Notes: generated by a model from the sequence alone, not told the origin. A stretch of DNA of 64,000 bases from Callorhinus ursinus (GCF_003265705.1 NW_020312788.1:7790695-7854694); one strand, 5' to 3'; numbered from the stretch's first letter, positions 21,001 through 33,504 are shown. Translations and numbers: made by a program.

Positions 21001-22777
21001 CACTGAGACAGCAGTTTTCTGCTCGGGTTCGAACGTCACCTCATGCCAGGTGGACTGAAACATGCTCTAGTAAAATGAGGAATCACTTTTAAGATATAAT
21101 TCCCTTTAATTTTATGAATACATTTGATCCCCCATGCCTTCAAATAGTTATTTTTAAAAATATTTAGAGTTTGTATTTGTTTTCTGGGAGAGGGTTAAGT
21201 TATACCAATAAATGTTACTCTACCAAACTAAAACCAAAACTCTTTAATTTATATTTGTAAGCAAAAGAAAATGACCAATAAAAGAATGATAAGAAGATAG
21301 AATGAAACGTAAATGATAGTAATTTACTGGTTTCTTAGGATGATACATGAAAATGCCTTCCAGTGGGTCTTTGAGTTTTAGCAACCTGATTTTGTTCTTA
21401 TTTGAATAAAGGTTAGGAATATCAAGTAGTTCAATATGAAATAAGTTGGTAAAACAGAAAAAAATCAAAGAAATATAAAATTTAATCTTCGGACCCCATT
21501 CTAAAATCTGATTTTTTAGACTGAATCTCATACTAGGTTTGCTAATTCTGAGGCTCCATGGGACAATTTCAGTTATTATATCCAAGCCTTCAAAGAAGAA
21601 ATAGTAATGAACTTTTAAATTTTTTATCAGATTCTTGAAAAGTAAGATTTTTCTCCTTAATGAGTAACAGAATTATTTTATCAATAATAAAATGCCAGGC
21701 AGTGATCTTTGAGTGCTGCTTCATTTGCTAAGTATGTAAAAAGAATGTATTTAAGGGATATTCACAAGGTCTTAAAAAAAAAGATGTCATTTTTTAGTTC
21801 TATTTCAAAATCCTCCTTACATTCAACAGAATACTTGCAGATAGCTTTAACTGTCAGAGTAGAGTAACCAGCTAGTTCAGCCTGACTGGAGAGGCTCAGT
21901 TTCATAAAGCCAAATTTGCACTCTTGCAGTTCCAGGGCAATTTTCTTTTACTTCCATACCTAATTTCAGGAATCAAAATTAATTCCTCTTATAGCTATCC
22001 CTATAAAATTTGTTCTAGCAAACAGAAGTAAATTGAAATACAGTTATCTTCAAAGAATGAAATAATAATCATCTCAGCGTAAATATTGGACTTTCCAGTT
22101 ATGCCCACATTGTGGCTTACCTTTTCTTTTATTTAAGCTTGGGCCTTTGTTCTTAGTCCTCCTTTTCTTATTGTGCTTGAGAATCAATGGAAAGGCTGCC
22201 TCTCGGAAGATTAAAAAGTAATTTTCTGGGAAAATACTTTCACACAATTAAGCACTTCTTTTAAAGATAAACATTAAGCATTATGCTACCTCTTAGCTTC
22301 AGCTATGTATATTAGTGACTGTTCTGTTTTATAATTTGGAATGGTTTAACACATATTTAACCTAAGACACCTAAAACAGTTGTGTTATTTATATAATAAC
22401 AATTCCATTAATAAAATTAAGCAACAGCAAAGTTTGAACATGTCTTGATTATATCACCTATTCCTGTTGCCTGTCTGTCCCATAATTTGCTCAATTTTTA
22501 ATTGCATTTATATAATGATCGAATATTTTTATAAATATATTATTATTGAATATGTTTATGAGAGTTTTCATATAAATGCCATAGCAGTATGGCATTTTAT
22601 TATCTGTAGCTTCTTCAGATTTAGGTAGGTGAAGTTTACTCAATTCATAGTTATTGAACACCCACAGGTACGTACCATTTCTTGTAATATACTTGCCATA
22701 ATTCAAGAGGTAAAGACACATTCATCATTTTGCTCAAATCCTTTAAACTTATTGAAACATTTAAGAGGCTATATGTT
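21001..22777. other. no recognisable feature
   Basis: AT-rich. The longest frame (21244-21585 minus, 113 codons) is unmatched and shows no domain. No repeat recognised. Confidence 0.45.
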
Positions 22778-22791
22778 AGAAGTAATGTCAA

Positions 22792-23285
22792 GACAGGAAT
22801 TCTTAATCTCAGGAAACAAACTGAGGGTTGCTGGAGTGGTGGGGGTGGGAGGGATGGGGTGGCTGGGTGATAGACATTGGGGAGGGTATGTGCTATGGTG
22901 AGCGCTGTGAATTGTGTAAGACTGATGAATCACAGACCTGTACCTCTGAAACAAATAATACATTATACGTTAAAAAAAAGAAGAAGAAGAAGAAGAAGAT
23001 AGCAGGAGAGGAAGAATGAAGGGGGATATCGGAAGGGGAGACGAACCATGAGAGACTGTGGACTCTGAGAAACCAACTGAGGGTTCTAGAGGGGAGGGGG
23101 GGTGGGAGGATGGGTTAGCCTGGTGATGGGTATTAAAGAGGCCACGTACTGCGTGGAGCACTGGGTGTTATACACAAACAATGAATCATGGAACACTACC
23201 ATCAAAAACTAATGATGTAATGTATGGTGATTAACATAACATAATAATAAAAAATAAATAAAAATAAATAATTCTTCAAAAAAAA
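22792..23285 (+). mobile_element. short 5'-truncated L1 with two-module 3' end
   Basis: Contains only 3'UTR: module A ('gagggttgctggagtgg..gaaacaaataatacatta', 22800-22970), a GAA-rich linker, then module B ('gagggttctagagggg..gtatggtgattaacataac', 23035-23245) and an A-rich tail. Duplications agaagtaatgtcaa at 22778-22791 and 23286-23299 match exactly. The frames inside are not genes. Confidence 0.93.
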
Positions 23286-23327
23286 AGAAGTAATGTCAAC
23301 AGTGGTTCAATTAAAAAAATTACTCTA

Positions 23328-23518
23328 GGGGTGCCAGGTGGCTCAGTCGGTTGGGTGGCAGACTCTTGATTTCAACTTAGGTTGAGATATCTGGATAGTG
23401 GGGTCAGTGGCCTTGGGCTCCTGTGCTCAGCGCTCATCATCGAGTCTGCTTGTCCTTTCCCCTCCACCCCCCTCTCAGATAAGTAAATAAATAAAATCTT
23501 TTAAATAATAATAATAAT
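23328..23518 (+). mobile_element. SINEC, sense
   Basis: Head ggggtgccaggtggctcag, a decayed tRNA-like body, a CT-rich stretch and an (AAT)n tail. Duplications aaaattactcta (23316-23327) and aaaattacacta (23519-23530) differ at one base. Confidence 0.93.
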
Positions 23519-23731
23519 AAAATTACACTACTAGATTTTTGACATGGTATATACTCTAGATTACAATTAGATTTCATCTCTTGATTAAAGGCCAAATCTA
23601 CTCCCTTCTCGTTGCTTCTCTACTGATCTATATTGCATAGGATGTCAAGGCCTGTTCTATCTCAAGGGGACAGAATAATCGATTAATGGTCAAGGGACTA
23701 GGAGTGGCAACCCTTCTGTTGTACATTTTTT

Positions 23732-23772
23732 TCTTTAAATTTTTATTGTTATGTTAATCACCATACATTACA
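23732..23772 (-). mobile_element. ultra-short L1 3' tail insertion, antisense
   Basis: Only about 41 bp: a T-rich tail plus 'attgttatgttaatcaccatacatta', the last bases of the carnivore L1 3' end. It is flanked by ttctgttgtacatttttt (23714-23731) and ttctgctgtacatttttt (23773-23790), 17 of 18 identical, which shows a real insertion. Confidence 0.85.
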
Positions 23773-23790
23773 TTCTGCTGTACATTTTTT

Positions 23791-26465
23791 AACATTGGTG
23801 TAGACCAAAGCACTATTGATATACATAATTCATTTCCTTTTCTAACAATATGAGTCTATGGGCCCATGACTGTAGTTATGCTTTAAAATAAATTATTCCC
23901 AGATGGTATAACCATCTTACTAGTAGAGACTACAAGAACCAGGTAGGGAATATTCAATAATCTTAAAAGAAGTAAAATTTCTTAATGTAAGGTCAAAGAT
24001 GGACAAGCATGTGTTGTAAGAAAGGGTTTTCCATAGTGGGAAATTATCAAAAGAAAAAAAGAAGTTGTAAAAAATGTTCATTTGACAGATGTGAAAAATG
24101 ATTGCTTCTTAGTATTCCTAAACAACTATTAGGAAAAAAAATGATAAAATATATATAAATTCAAATTTTAAAAATAGGAGAGAGGGAAATTAGAATTTGT
24201 TGAACACTGAGTTAGAAATTCTCATCATCTTTACCAGATGATCAGTCATTCAGCTTCTGTTTGGACTCTGACAATGATGAGAAACTCATTATCTCAGGAG
24301 CAAGCCTGTACCCTTATTAGACAAATTATCATTTTAAAAATATTTCACCAACATTTATTTCTTAAGAAGTGTCCACATATCAGTAGATTTATGAGAATTA
24401 AAGGCAAAGGACAAGCTTAAAATATCATGCCTTATCATAATATATATTATCTGCTTTTGTTGAAAAGTAAAATTCTTCTCTGTTTCTAGCTGTATGAAGG
24501 CACCAATATTAAAATAAATAAGAAAGGAAATAAGCAATCTAAGACTGAGACTTTACTCTTTCATTCAGGTTGGGCTTGTTTTAAGTTTGAGGTGAAGTTA
24601 TACATAGAAGTTATACCCTTTTATTGTGAACTTTCTTATTGACAAAGAATTCCACAAGTTTCCATTCCTTTACAAAATAAGTATACTAAATGTTAATCTT
24701 CTTGCTAAACAAGTTTTAAGAAAAAGCTGTAAATGTATTATCAATTTTGAAATCCACTTTGTGGCCTTATTTGTTGGCATGTGTTTACAGATAATTTACC
24801 TTAGCTCAGTTATTAAACACTTTTGGCTACTGTTCTAGGTCTTTCTTACCTTTAAAGTGACTTTGGAATCATGGACCAAGTGGTTGTGGGGGAGTGGATT
24901 ATATTGTGCTCCCTTCTTTGCCCCTGTTTCCATCCATAATTCTCTAAGTATCTGTTCTTCCCAAGAACATTCCAGAGGTATTCTTTTTGGGAATTCCAAA
25001 AGGTTCTCCATAAATAGCAGTATTTTTTTCTACCCAATTCTGAATAATTTAAGAAGTAAAAAAAAAAGAATGGTAACATAAAAGTCAAAATATTGCCTTT
25101 GCTATTGATAGTGAACGGACTGTGGTATGGCATTTAGGTTTGTTCATTTGGTAGACTCATATCCCCATCATTGCTGCCCTGTAGGTTGCTGACAACCCTG
25201 GATAATTAGACCAGATCACCACCCCAAAGAGGTAACCCCCCCTGGAGCAATAGTGGAATAGTGTGTTTCTGCAGCAAACAGCTTGTTCCCAAGAGCAAGG
25301 AAGGCAGAGGTGAGCCAAGCATGCCTGGTTAATTACCTCAGATTTACCCATCAGATAAATTACCTTACCTTTCTAATGACAAAGAGAGGTGAACAGTATG
25401 TTGAGAAGAAATTCTTCCTCAGGGAAGCCAGGAGTAGAGGGTATGGGGACAGTGTTCCCAATTAACATACTCAATGAAGAGAAATAGTGTGGGGAGTTTT
25501 TCTCTACTGGCCACAGAAACTTCAGAACACCGTTTTCTTCCAAAAGGCTACTGTTCCACAGGGATATCAGATGAGGTTAAAAAATATTAGTTTATGCTAT
25601 TTTTAACCCTATTTTAACGAGTTTCTTCTCTAGTTTATAATTTTTTCCTCTAGGGACAATTGCAAGCACCCAGGATTCCTCAGTAAGTGCCTGGCTCTGC
25701 AACTGAGCCCTCCGGTAACGGTTAATTACTTCCTTCACTATTTCATGTTAAAGCCCACAGTTTAAAAATCTTTATTCATAATGAGGTATTTATATCATGA
25801 CTTTTTTGGAGCAAGAGAGGTTGTTAGTTCATGTAGATACTTAGTTATGATGCAGAGGGCCGACTAAGAGTCAGTGAGCATTAGCTGTAGTTATCATCGA
25901 AGTCCTTTGCTCAGGGTACCAGTTGTGTTTTCTTCTATTGGTTCATAATAGAAAGATAGTATATCTATTATTCTATCATCTTTATTAACTGTACTGTTTA
26001 AATCATTCACATTTTTTCTACTTACTAAGTTTTTGATCATTACAAGTATTTTAAAATCTCTCACTACAGTTGTATTTCTGTCAGTCACATTGAATTTCAA
26101 CATCTCAATGTTTATCTCTTTATTAGTGCTGATACCGTGACAGATGTAAAATGACCTGTTTTTACTGATCTGTTTTACTTGGGGAGTTCTCTTTTGCTAG
26201 TAGGGTAGGCCCAGCTCTTCTTTTGCTTTCTTTGTTTCATTTTTAGCCATTGTACATCCTTTCTATCTTTTAATTTTTCTTTTGAACTGATTATCTTATT
26301 TTGTTAGTCTGTTTGCTTGCTTGTTTTTAAGCAATCTGAATTCTTTCTCCTGATGTACCAGACCTTACATTCCCTGGTTCCTCGGTAACTTGCTGATCTC
26401 ATGGGCAGATCTGATTGTCTCACTGCATAGCTGCACTGGTCTCCTTGCTATTCTTTGAATACTCC
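23791..26465. other. no recognisable feature
   Basis: About 2.7 kb, AT-rich, no frame above 93 codons, no repeat that I can name. 25140-25460 is somewhat richer in GC but shows no splice-flanked open frame of note. Confidence 0.45.
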
Positions 26466-26469
26466 TGAC

Positions 26470-26690
26470 ACATTTTCTCTTTAGTATGTACTATTGTCTA
26501 GCATATTTAATATTTACTTAATTTGTCTTATTGATCATCTGGCTTTTTTAGTAGAACGCATAACTCAATGAGGGAAGACATTTTTGCCTGTTTTGTTAAC
26601 CACTCTACACAAAGTACCTAGAATATTGCCTAGTATATAATAGGTACTCACAAATACTTGTGGACTGAATGAATTGAACAAATAGATCTG
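26470..26690 (+). mobile_element. L2 3' end, sense
   Basis: 'aactcaatgagggaagacatttttgcctgttttgtt', 'cctagaatattgcctagtatataataggtactcacaaatacttgtggactgaatgaa' follow the L2 3'-terminal consensus. Confidence 0.8.
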
Positions 26691-26899
26691 CATTTTAAAG
26701 CTATAATACTTAATTTTGGCATGTATTTCACTTATTTTGTAGTTCCTACCTGTTCCTTTTTCTAAATAAGTGGTTTTATTTGCTTATTAACTTCCAGAAT
26801 TGTTTCAAAGTTAGCCATATGCTTTTTAGTTATACGAATGGTTTTCTCAAAGTTTTTCTGTGAAATTCATAAGCCAACATTATGCTGTGAAATGTGGAG

Positions 26900-27065
26900 A
26901 TTAAAATCAAAGCCTTGCTTTGATACCTCCCAAATGTGTGACTCAGGCAAGTTGTTTAACTTCTCTGTGACAGTTTCTTTATCTACAAAGCAAAAGTCCT
27001 TATATTTTTTTTAAGAATTAAATGAGTGTATATAATTACAGTCCTTAGCACATCTTAAGTACTAT
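26900..27065 (+). mobile_element. MIR SINE, sense
   Basis: 'tgtgactcaggcaagttgtttaacttctctgtgacagtttctttatctac', then 'gaattaaatgagtgtatataattacagtccttagcac', the MIR core and tail order. Confidence 0.8.
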
Positions 27066-27079
27066 ACAGTTGAAAACAA

Positions 27080-27445
27080 TTTTCTTAGTCCATTTGGGCT
27101 GCTTATACCAAAGATCACAGACTGGGTGCCTTAAACAACAGACATTTATTTCTTACAGTTCTGATAACTGGAAATCCAAGATCCAGGTGCTGGTAGGCTT
27201 GGTGTCTGGTGAGGGCCTTCTTACTGTTTTATACACTGCTTTCTTCTCCTTGTGTTCTTTCCCATGGTGGAGAGCAGAGAGAGGGTAAGTCTCATGTCTC
27301 TTCTTCTAAGGACACTAATTTCATTCATGAGAGCTCCACCCTCATGAACTAATTACCTCCCAAAGGCCCTACCTCCTAATTCCATCATGGTAGGGGATAG
27401 GAGTTCAACATATGAATTTTAGGGGACAGTCAGTCCATTGCACCA
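27080..27445 (-). mobile_element. MaLR LTR, antisense
   Basis: 'cttagtccatttgggctgcttatacc', 'cttaaacaacagacatttatttctta', 'aaggacactaatttcattcatgagagctccaccctcatga' and 'tcccaaaggccctacctcc' are typical MLT1/MST-type reverse complement. Confidence 0.85.
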
Positions 27446-27499
27446 TTATTATTACTCTTATTGTCATTACATCATAAAGATCAATAACAAATTGTAATA

Positions 27500-27510
27500 G
27501 TTTCTTCTTC
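27500..27510. repeat. L1 target-site duplication, left
   Basis: gtttcttcttc; partner gtttcctcttc at 27954-27964 (10 of 11). Confidence 0.75.
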
Positions 27511-27953
27511 TTTTTTTAAAAAACTTATTTAATTTCCATTAACATATAATGTATTATTGGTTTCAGAGGTAGAGGTCAGTGATTTATCAGTCTTATGTAA
27601 TACCTAGTGTTCATTACATCATGTGCTCTCCTTAATGTCCCATCACCCAGTTACCTCATCCCCCCACGCCCACCCCTCCAGCAACCCTCATTTTATTTCC
27701 TACGCTTAAGAGTCTTATGGTTTGTCTCCCTCTCTGATTTCATCTTGTTTTATATTTTTCCTCTATTCCCCTATGATCCTCTGTTTTGTTTCTTAAATTC
27801 CACATACAGTGGAATATTACTCATCCAACAAAAAAAAAGAAAAAGAAATCTTGCCATTTGCAATGACGTGGATGGAACTAGAGGGTGTCATGCTAAGCTA
27901 AATAAGCCAATCAGAGAAACACAATTATCCTATAATCTCGCTGATATGTGGAA
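27511..27953 (-). mobile_element. L1 with 5' inversion
   Basis: 27511-27803 is antisense L1: T-rich tail, module-A-type 3'UTR and end of ORF2. 27804-27953 is sense ORF2 end ('ttgccatttgcaatgacgtggatggaactagaggg..ctgatatgtggaa'). The two pieces abut in L1 coordinates at the 'gatatgtggaa' site but point opposite ways, and one pair of target duplications encloses both. That is the mark of twin priming, not two insertions. Confidence 0.85.
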
Positions 27954-28213
27954 GTTTCCTCTTCCTTATGGAAGAAAAAAAGCATAATTTTTTCCTCACT
28001 ACTGTTTTCCCATTCTTTGTTTCTTTAATCCAAAAATATAATGCTGTTCTCCTTCTTCTCCCTTGACTTAATAAATATTTGGTGTTACAAATAGTTAATT
28101 TTGCATAGTGCTAAGCCATAGGCTAAAAATAATAAACTAAAATAGACATGATCCTAATGTATGGAGTTTTGTAAGAAAAGATACAGTAAAGAGGTGAATA
28201 TATAAAAATAAAA

Positions 28214-28450
28214 AAAAGGGGGAGATGAACCATGAGAGACTATGGACTCTGAGAAACAAACTGAGGGTTCTAGAGGGGAGGGGAATGGGGGGATGGGTTA
28301 ACCTGGTGATGGGTATTAAAGAGGGCACGTTCTGCATGGAGCACTGGGTGTTATGCACAAACAATGAATCATGGAACACTACATCAAAAACTAATGATGT
28401 AATGTATGGTGATTAACATAACATAATAAAAAAATAAAAATAAATAAATA
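28214..28450 (+). mobile_element. short 5'-truncated L1, module B only
   Basis: 'gatgaaccatgagagactatggactctgagaaacaaactgagggttctag..gtatggtgattaacataacataat' plus an A/T-rich tail. Imperfect duplications aatatataaaaataaaa (28197-28213) and aatatatcaataaaact (from 28451). Confidence 0.9.
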
Positions 28451-28469
28451 AATATATCAATAAAACTAA

Positions 28470-29605
28470 GAAAAATATTCTAATTATAATAAACCTGTGC
28501 TATGATAGAAAACACTAGGAAGGAACCTTGGTTTCTGGTTGTCAGACAAGGGCCTCTAAAGTGATATGACTAAAATTGAGAACCAAACAATGGAAAAGGC
28601 TGGGAATTTGGCACTAGGGAAGCAGGGGGACCAGAAGGTTCAAGCAGAAGCAACTGTATGTGCTCATAAGATTATTTATGTTTAATCTTCAAAAATCCCA
28701 CCAGAATACTTATTATCCTTTTTTCATTAAGGTTATTTCAAAGAGTTTCCACTCTCAATTTTTGACTAAGATTTTTTTAGATACAATGTTTTCTTATTCT
28801 GATTTCTGTTGATACTGTTTAAAATCCATTTTGGTAGGATGGATTCTCAGAATCTGACCTAAGTTTCCCCATATTTTATTTTTAAAAATTTCCCTTCTTT
28901 CACTTTGTTTTGGGGGAATTTCTTGAGATTGACTTCTTTAGTCATTTGATTTTCTACAGCATTCACTGTCTTCATTATTTTTTAAATGTGGTATTTATGC
29001 TTTAAATTCTCTTTAAATTCCTCATAAAGTCAAATAGTCTCATTTTTATACTTTTATACTCCTTGTTTATATATAACTCATAACTTTTTTGAACCTTATT
29101 GAGAATATAAATCATTTGTTTCTAATGTGTTTTCTTTTTCTGTTTATTTAAATACCTTTTTATAAGAATAAACTTCTGTATCTTTCAAAAAGTCACCTTC
29201 TTTTGAACTAAAGAAACTTTTAACAGGGCCTGATGGGTTTTTGTTTTGCTTTGTTTTGTTTTCTGTCAATAAGAGCTTTCTGATTGCTCAGTATTGGCTG
29301 GTCATCAGATAGACTTAGACAAAGGTCAGTGAGGGTCCCTACCAATAGGTAAATATATTTGTTTCAATTTCTGTGATGATTGTACAAGGAAAAGTGAGAT
29401 CAAGTGGTAATTTGAGTATAATTTCCTAAAAATACTTTAATAATGATATTGAGTGGGAAAAGAGAAAAAATGCCATACAGAATCTGTTTAGTTTCATATA
29501 CTGTGTAGTTTTTGTGTGAAATATATAATGAATCTGATCATTTTGGATTAGTGAATTCTAGCTCTAAAATTGTCTTGACTTTTACTATTTTATTAAATTT
29601 TTCCT
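28470..29605. other. mostly unrecognised; weak MIR-like patch
   Basis: 'ttatttatgtttaatcttcaaaaatcccaccag..attatcctttttt' at 28670-28725 faintly recalls antisense MIR. The remainder is AT-rich and unassigned. Confidence 0.35.
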
Positions 29606-29614
29606 GGGAAAATA

Positions 29615-29885
29615 GCTGACTAAAGAAATTCTGAAATGTACAAAATGGGCAAAATCATGGAGATAGAAAGTAGATCAGTGGTTTCCATGGGCTGGAGGAG
29701 AAAGGAATGGGGAGTAGCTACTAATAGGTATGTATGAAGTTTCCTTTTGGGGTGATGAAAATGTTTTGGGACTTGATAGTGATGATGGCTTCACAGCATT
29801 TTGATTGTACCAAATGTCACAAGATTGTACCCACTTTAAAATGGTTAGTTTTTATGCTACGTATATTCTACCACAATTTTTAAAA
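29615..29885 (+). mobile_element. L1M 3'UTR, sense
   Basis: 'gatagaaagtagatcagtggtttccatgggctggaggagaaaggaatgggga', 'tttccttttggggtgatgaaaatgtt', 'tacccactttaaaatggttagtttttatg' follow the sense 3'UTR of L1M elements. Confidence 0.88.
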
Positions 29886-29889
29886 AAGG

Positions 29890-31240
29890 ATCTGCCTACA
29901 AATTAAAAGGCAATTCCTTTCTCTTAGGTAACAGCTTTGCTTATGGTGTACAATAGGATGTTTCTTTTTCTGATGGACAAGAACAAAAGCAAGGCAAAAT
30001 AAGAGGCAAACCCTGGCCCAAGGTGAGGCAAGTATGGCCAGCATATTGTTCTTAGTTGGGTAAGGCACTTTGTGGTATCAAGCGAGCCACCTCCACAATA
30101 CCTGATACAAAATTATGGAACAGAAACACAATTTCTACAAGAAAGGCACCTGCTTGAAAAAAGAGCAGACTCGAAAAAGCGATGGTCTTTTTTCCACAGC
30201 ATATATTTCCTGCTAAATAGAAATAAAGACTCCCTGCCGACCAATGGAATAGGCTTCTATGTTGGCCAATCTAGAAGAAGGTTCTGCTCTCAAGGAAGAG
30301 GCTTCTTGTCCATTGTTTTTCATGATCGCAACAGAGAGAGGCCCTTTCTACGTCCATACTGCTTTAGCAGTCCACTTCCTGTTGGCGTTAAGTTGGTGGC
30401 CTGAGGATTGAACATTCATAGGTCATTAAGTGGCTTTGTGTCAATGGAGTCCCCTCAAAAACTTAACAGTCTCCTCTAGTACTTATTTGTTGGGCTAATA
30501 ACTGCAGCCAAGATTTTGACTTCACTGAACTCCGTGTCCTTTCCATGTCTGACCTCTGGTTTAATGGACACTACCTTGAGTCCAGGAAATAATAACCATT
30601 AATCAGATTTTCTTCTTAACCAAGTTTGTTCATCCTGTCTGGTGGAAAATACCTAATGAAAGATCCCTAGAGTAGGCAAGGGTCTCACTCTCAACAGTTA
30701 TACTTTCTGCAAAGTTGTTTAATTTCTGATTCTCTGAAAGTATTAGCTTCAGCTCAAGGATAGAGAAATTGGTCTTATAAACCCCGAAAAACACAATATA
30801 AAGGGATTCAGTCTAACTTAGAAAGCCTGTTACAGACAGAAAGCATCTTTATTCTCAAGGCTTCATTTTTCCCCTTTCTCCTTTAAGCTTGACATTCCTT
30901 AGACTAAATTTCTCTCTGTTGTATAGTCCCTGGTGGAAAGCCACAGGATGAAACCAACACACAAATATTTTAAATTTTTTATAATATTAATTTTTTCTAA
31001 TTCTATATCTCCCTGGTAGGGGACTTGTTATGCTAGAAATAAAGCAAAAGTAGTGGTGGAGGATGTAGAGATAGATAATAATTGTTGATTAAAACAGCAA
31101 AGTCTTTTAGGTTCAGGGCTTAATAAATGTTTATTGAATTATTTTTCATAGGTTCCTAGTTGCTTCTGGACAGCTCTTAATATTAAGAATGTTTTCTTAT
31201 TTTAGAAACTTTTCTTTACCTGTTCTTTTTTCCCCCTCTG
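29890..31240. other. no recognised gene or repeat
   Basis: Includes a 110-codon frame (30072-30404 plus), Arg/Phe-rich near its middle, without a recognisable domain. Chance openness is the simplest reading. Confidence 0.4.
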
Positions 31241-31244
31241 ATTC

Positions 31245-31625
31245 TAAATACATCTGTATTATTATGATCAGGCTGCCATATAAACTACCACAGAGTGGCT
31301 TAGAAACACAGAAATCTACTTTATCACAGTTCTGGACACTAGATGTCCAAGATCAGAACACCAGCAGGGTTCATTTCTGGTGAGATCTGTCCTCTGACTT
31401 TCAGATGTGTTCTCACTGTGTCCTCATGTGGCTTTTTCTTTTTGCATAAGTGGGGAGGGGTAGCTCTCTGGTGTCTCTTCCTTTATCTTCTTCTAAGGAC
31501 AGTGTTTGATTAGGGCCACCCTTATAACCTCATTTAACCTAAATTACCTCCTTAAAGGCCATATCTCCAAATACAGTCACATTGGGGATTATGGCTTCAA
31601 CATATAAATTTTGGAGGGATACATT
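31245..31625 (-). mobile_element. MaLR (MLT1-class) LTR, antisense
   Basis: 'tatgatcaggctgccatataaactaccacagagtggcttagaaacacag', 'cctcatgtggctttt', 'cttcttctaaggacagtgtttgattagggccaccc', 'ccaaatacagtcacattggggatt', 'caacatataaattttggaggg'. Confidence 0.88.
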
Positions 31626-31639
31626 TATATCCATAAAAA

Positions 31640-32575
31640 AATGGCATTTTTAAGCAAAATTCTAGTAATAACTACATTTCTTTTAGAATATCTGTTATTC
31701 TCACTATGAAAGGTATATTACCACTTATATGTCAGAGGCATTGCTCACTACTATTGATTAGATATGAAATCCTTCATGTTGAAGCAGGGAAATTTATTAG
31801 ATTAAGAAAAATTAATATAGAATGTATTTAGCATGAGGGCTAGGAAAGTATAATCATGTGATTATGGTGCTTGCAAATGTATGTTGATTTGTTAGAAGTA
31901 GTATGTGCCAAATTGATACACTGAATAAAAGAGGTCTTAGTAAGATATAGGGAGACAAGGGAGAGAGTAGGAAGAAACTGTGAGAACTCTGCATTCTTGT
32001 AACCATGGAAATGAAGGATTATGGGGAATATTGCTAAGTCTGACCAAGAGGAGTAAAGATTTCAATTAAGAATAAACTGGGTTGTCTTCATTCCTGGGTT
32101 TCTTCATTAGCGGACCCCTTTGCAAATTAAGCCATTTGTCACAAGTGTCTAATACATTCTGGACACTGACGATGCAGCAGTGAATTAGACAAACAAGTGA
32201 GGGAGATGCAGGTGATGCCACATCTTGTGTCACCTCAGCCTCTGGCAGTAGAGGACAATTCCTATGCAGGCTGACAGCTTTTCCACTCATGTATTTTTGC
32301 TTCTCAATCTAAATGTTGGGTTTCCTCCAGAACTCAGGAAATTGTTCATCCCACACAATGCATAGCTCAGCAGAACTGGGAATTAAGCATTATCAGGACA
32401 AATCTCCTCAAAGGGAAAATTCTGAGGTACAATCAATTCTGCTGTCATGATTGTTCTGAAAATGTGAATTTGTTCCAACACAATTGATATATTAAGGAAT
32501 GACTTGAGCAGAACCCAAGTTTTGTGCTTTCTTATGTATGATTTCTTCCATGAGAAATATTAAATTAAAATAGGG
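31640..32575. other. mostly unrecognised; possible ancient repeat patch
   Basis: 'tgtctaatacattctggacactgacgatgcagcagtgaattagacaaacaag' at 32145-32197 resembles the start of an ancient mammal-wide interspersed repeat also suspected at 33505, 46590, 48620 and 61790. The rest is unassigned. Confidence 0.35.
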
Positions 32576-32579
32576 AGTG

Positions 32580-32735
32580 GAAAACTCTGGCCCATTGCCT
32601 ATTTTTGTAAATCAGGTTTTACTGGAGCACTACAGACAAGTTTGTTTTTTTTCTTAAACCTCCTTTCTGTGACTGTGGTAGGGTCTATAGAGCCCTCAAT
32701 ACTGAAAATATTTACTATCTGATCATTTAAGGAAA
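32580..32735 (+). mobile_element. hAT-Charlie-type DNA transposon relic
   Basis: 'cctatttttgtaaatcaggttttactggagcactacagacaag', 'gactgtggtagggtctatagagccctcaatactgaaaatatttactatctgatcatttaaggaaaa' follow a common hAT MITE whose consensus end reads '..aaatatttactatctggcc..'. Strand given by that reading; the family is not fixed. Confidence 0.65.
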
Positions 32736-33493
32736 AGTGTGATAATTCCTGATCTTGGTGAATGGAGCAAACAGCATGAAGCTGACCAAAGCTACATAAA
32801 AATACAAAAAATAAAAATAAAAATAAAAAAGGCACATATGCACACACATGAAACATCTCCCTGTGACCTCAGAGCACGACATACGTTGTGAGCCACACCC
32901 AGCCACAACTTGTGTTACAAGTTTCCATCAGATTTCACATAATTGTTCTTCTACCACTTTGCAATAGCTCACAAACTGCAACCCTCCCAGCATGCCCTTC
33001 CACCAGCAAACATCAGCCTTTCTTCAAAGCCAAGTGCCATATTTATTGTAGGTTTGATATATTTCTTAACCATTTGACATGTGTGACACTGTGCTACCAT
33101 GTTTAAGCATCCTGCCTTTTTCATATGTGACTGATGAAAGTTTTGAGTATTGTGCTTCTGACTTCATTTTTATTCCCACAAGCTCTGTGGTTTTATTGTT
33201 TTTGTGTAGTACAGTGTAGTACTATGTTTTTGTGTAGTACAGTGCTTTTTTAAGGAAGGCATGTGCCACACATTATCAGAACTGACTGCACTTTCTACAT
33301 TATGTTCCTCAGAAGGTCCCCAGAAGAATGAGCCTCAGTTGACCAATCAGTGACTTGCTCATTAACAGATGGAATAATTAGCTTCTCTCACTTCCCTATC
33401 TCACTTCTCCCAGACCTCTTTTGGTGCTTCCTTGGATCACTTTTCACATAACCTACTTGGTCCCAACTCCTTGTCTCAGGTTCTACCTATTTT
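32736..33493. other. no recognised feature
   Basis: An A-rich tract (aaaataaaaataaaaa, 32800-32829) followed by unassigned sequence, with a duplicated 'tttttgtgtagtacagtg' near 33199-33246. Confidence 0.4.
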
Positions 33494-33504
33494 GGGGGGG
33501 GGGG
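33494..33504. repeat. G11 homopolymer
   Basis: Eleven consecutive G within unique sequence; a likely sequencing and length-variation site. Confidence 0.9.

Noticed and set aside
27804..27953. Independent sense L1 insertion next to an antisense one
   Set aside because: It has no own tail or duplication and its end matches the start of the antisense half, so twin priming explains both.
30072..30404. 110-codon frame as a possible gene
   Set aside because: No domain, no splice or promoter context, and a length expected by chance in 64 kb.
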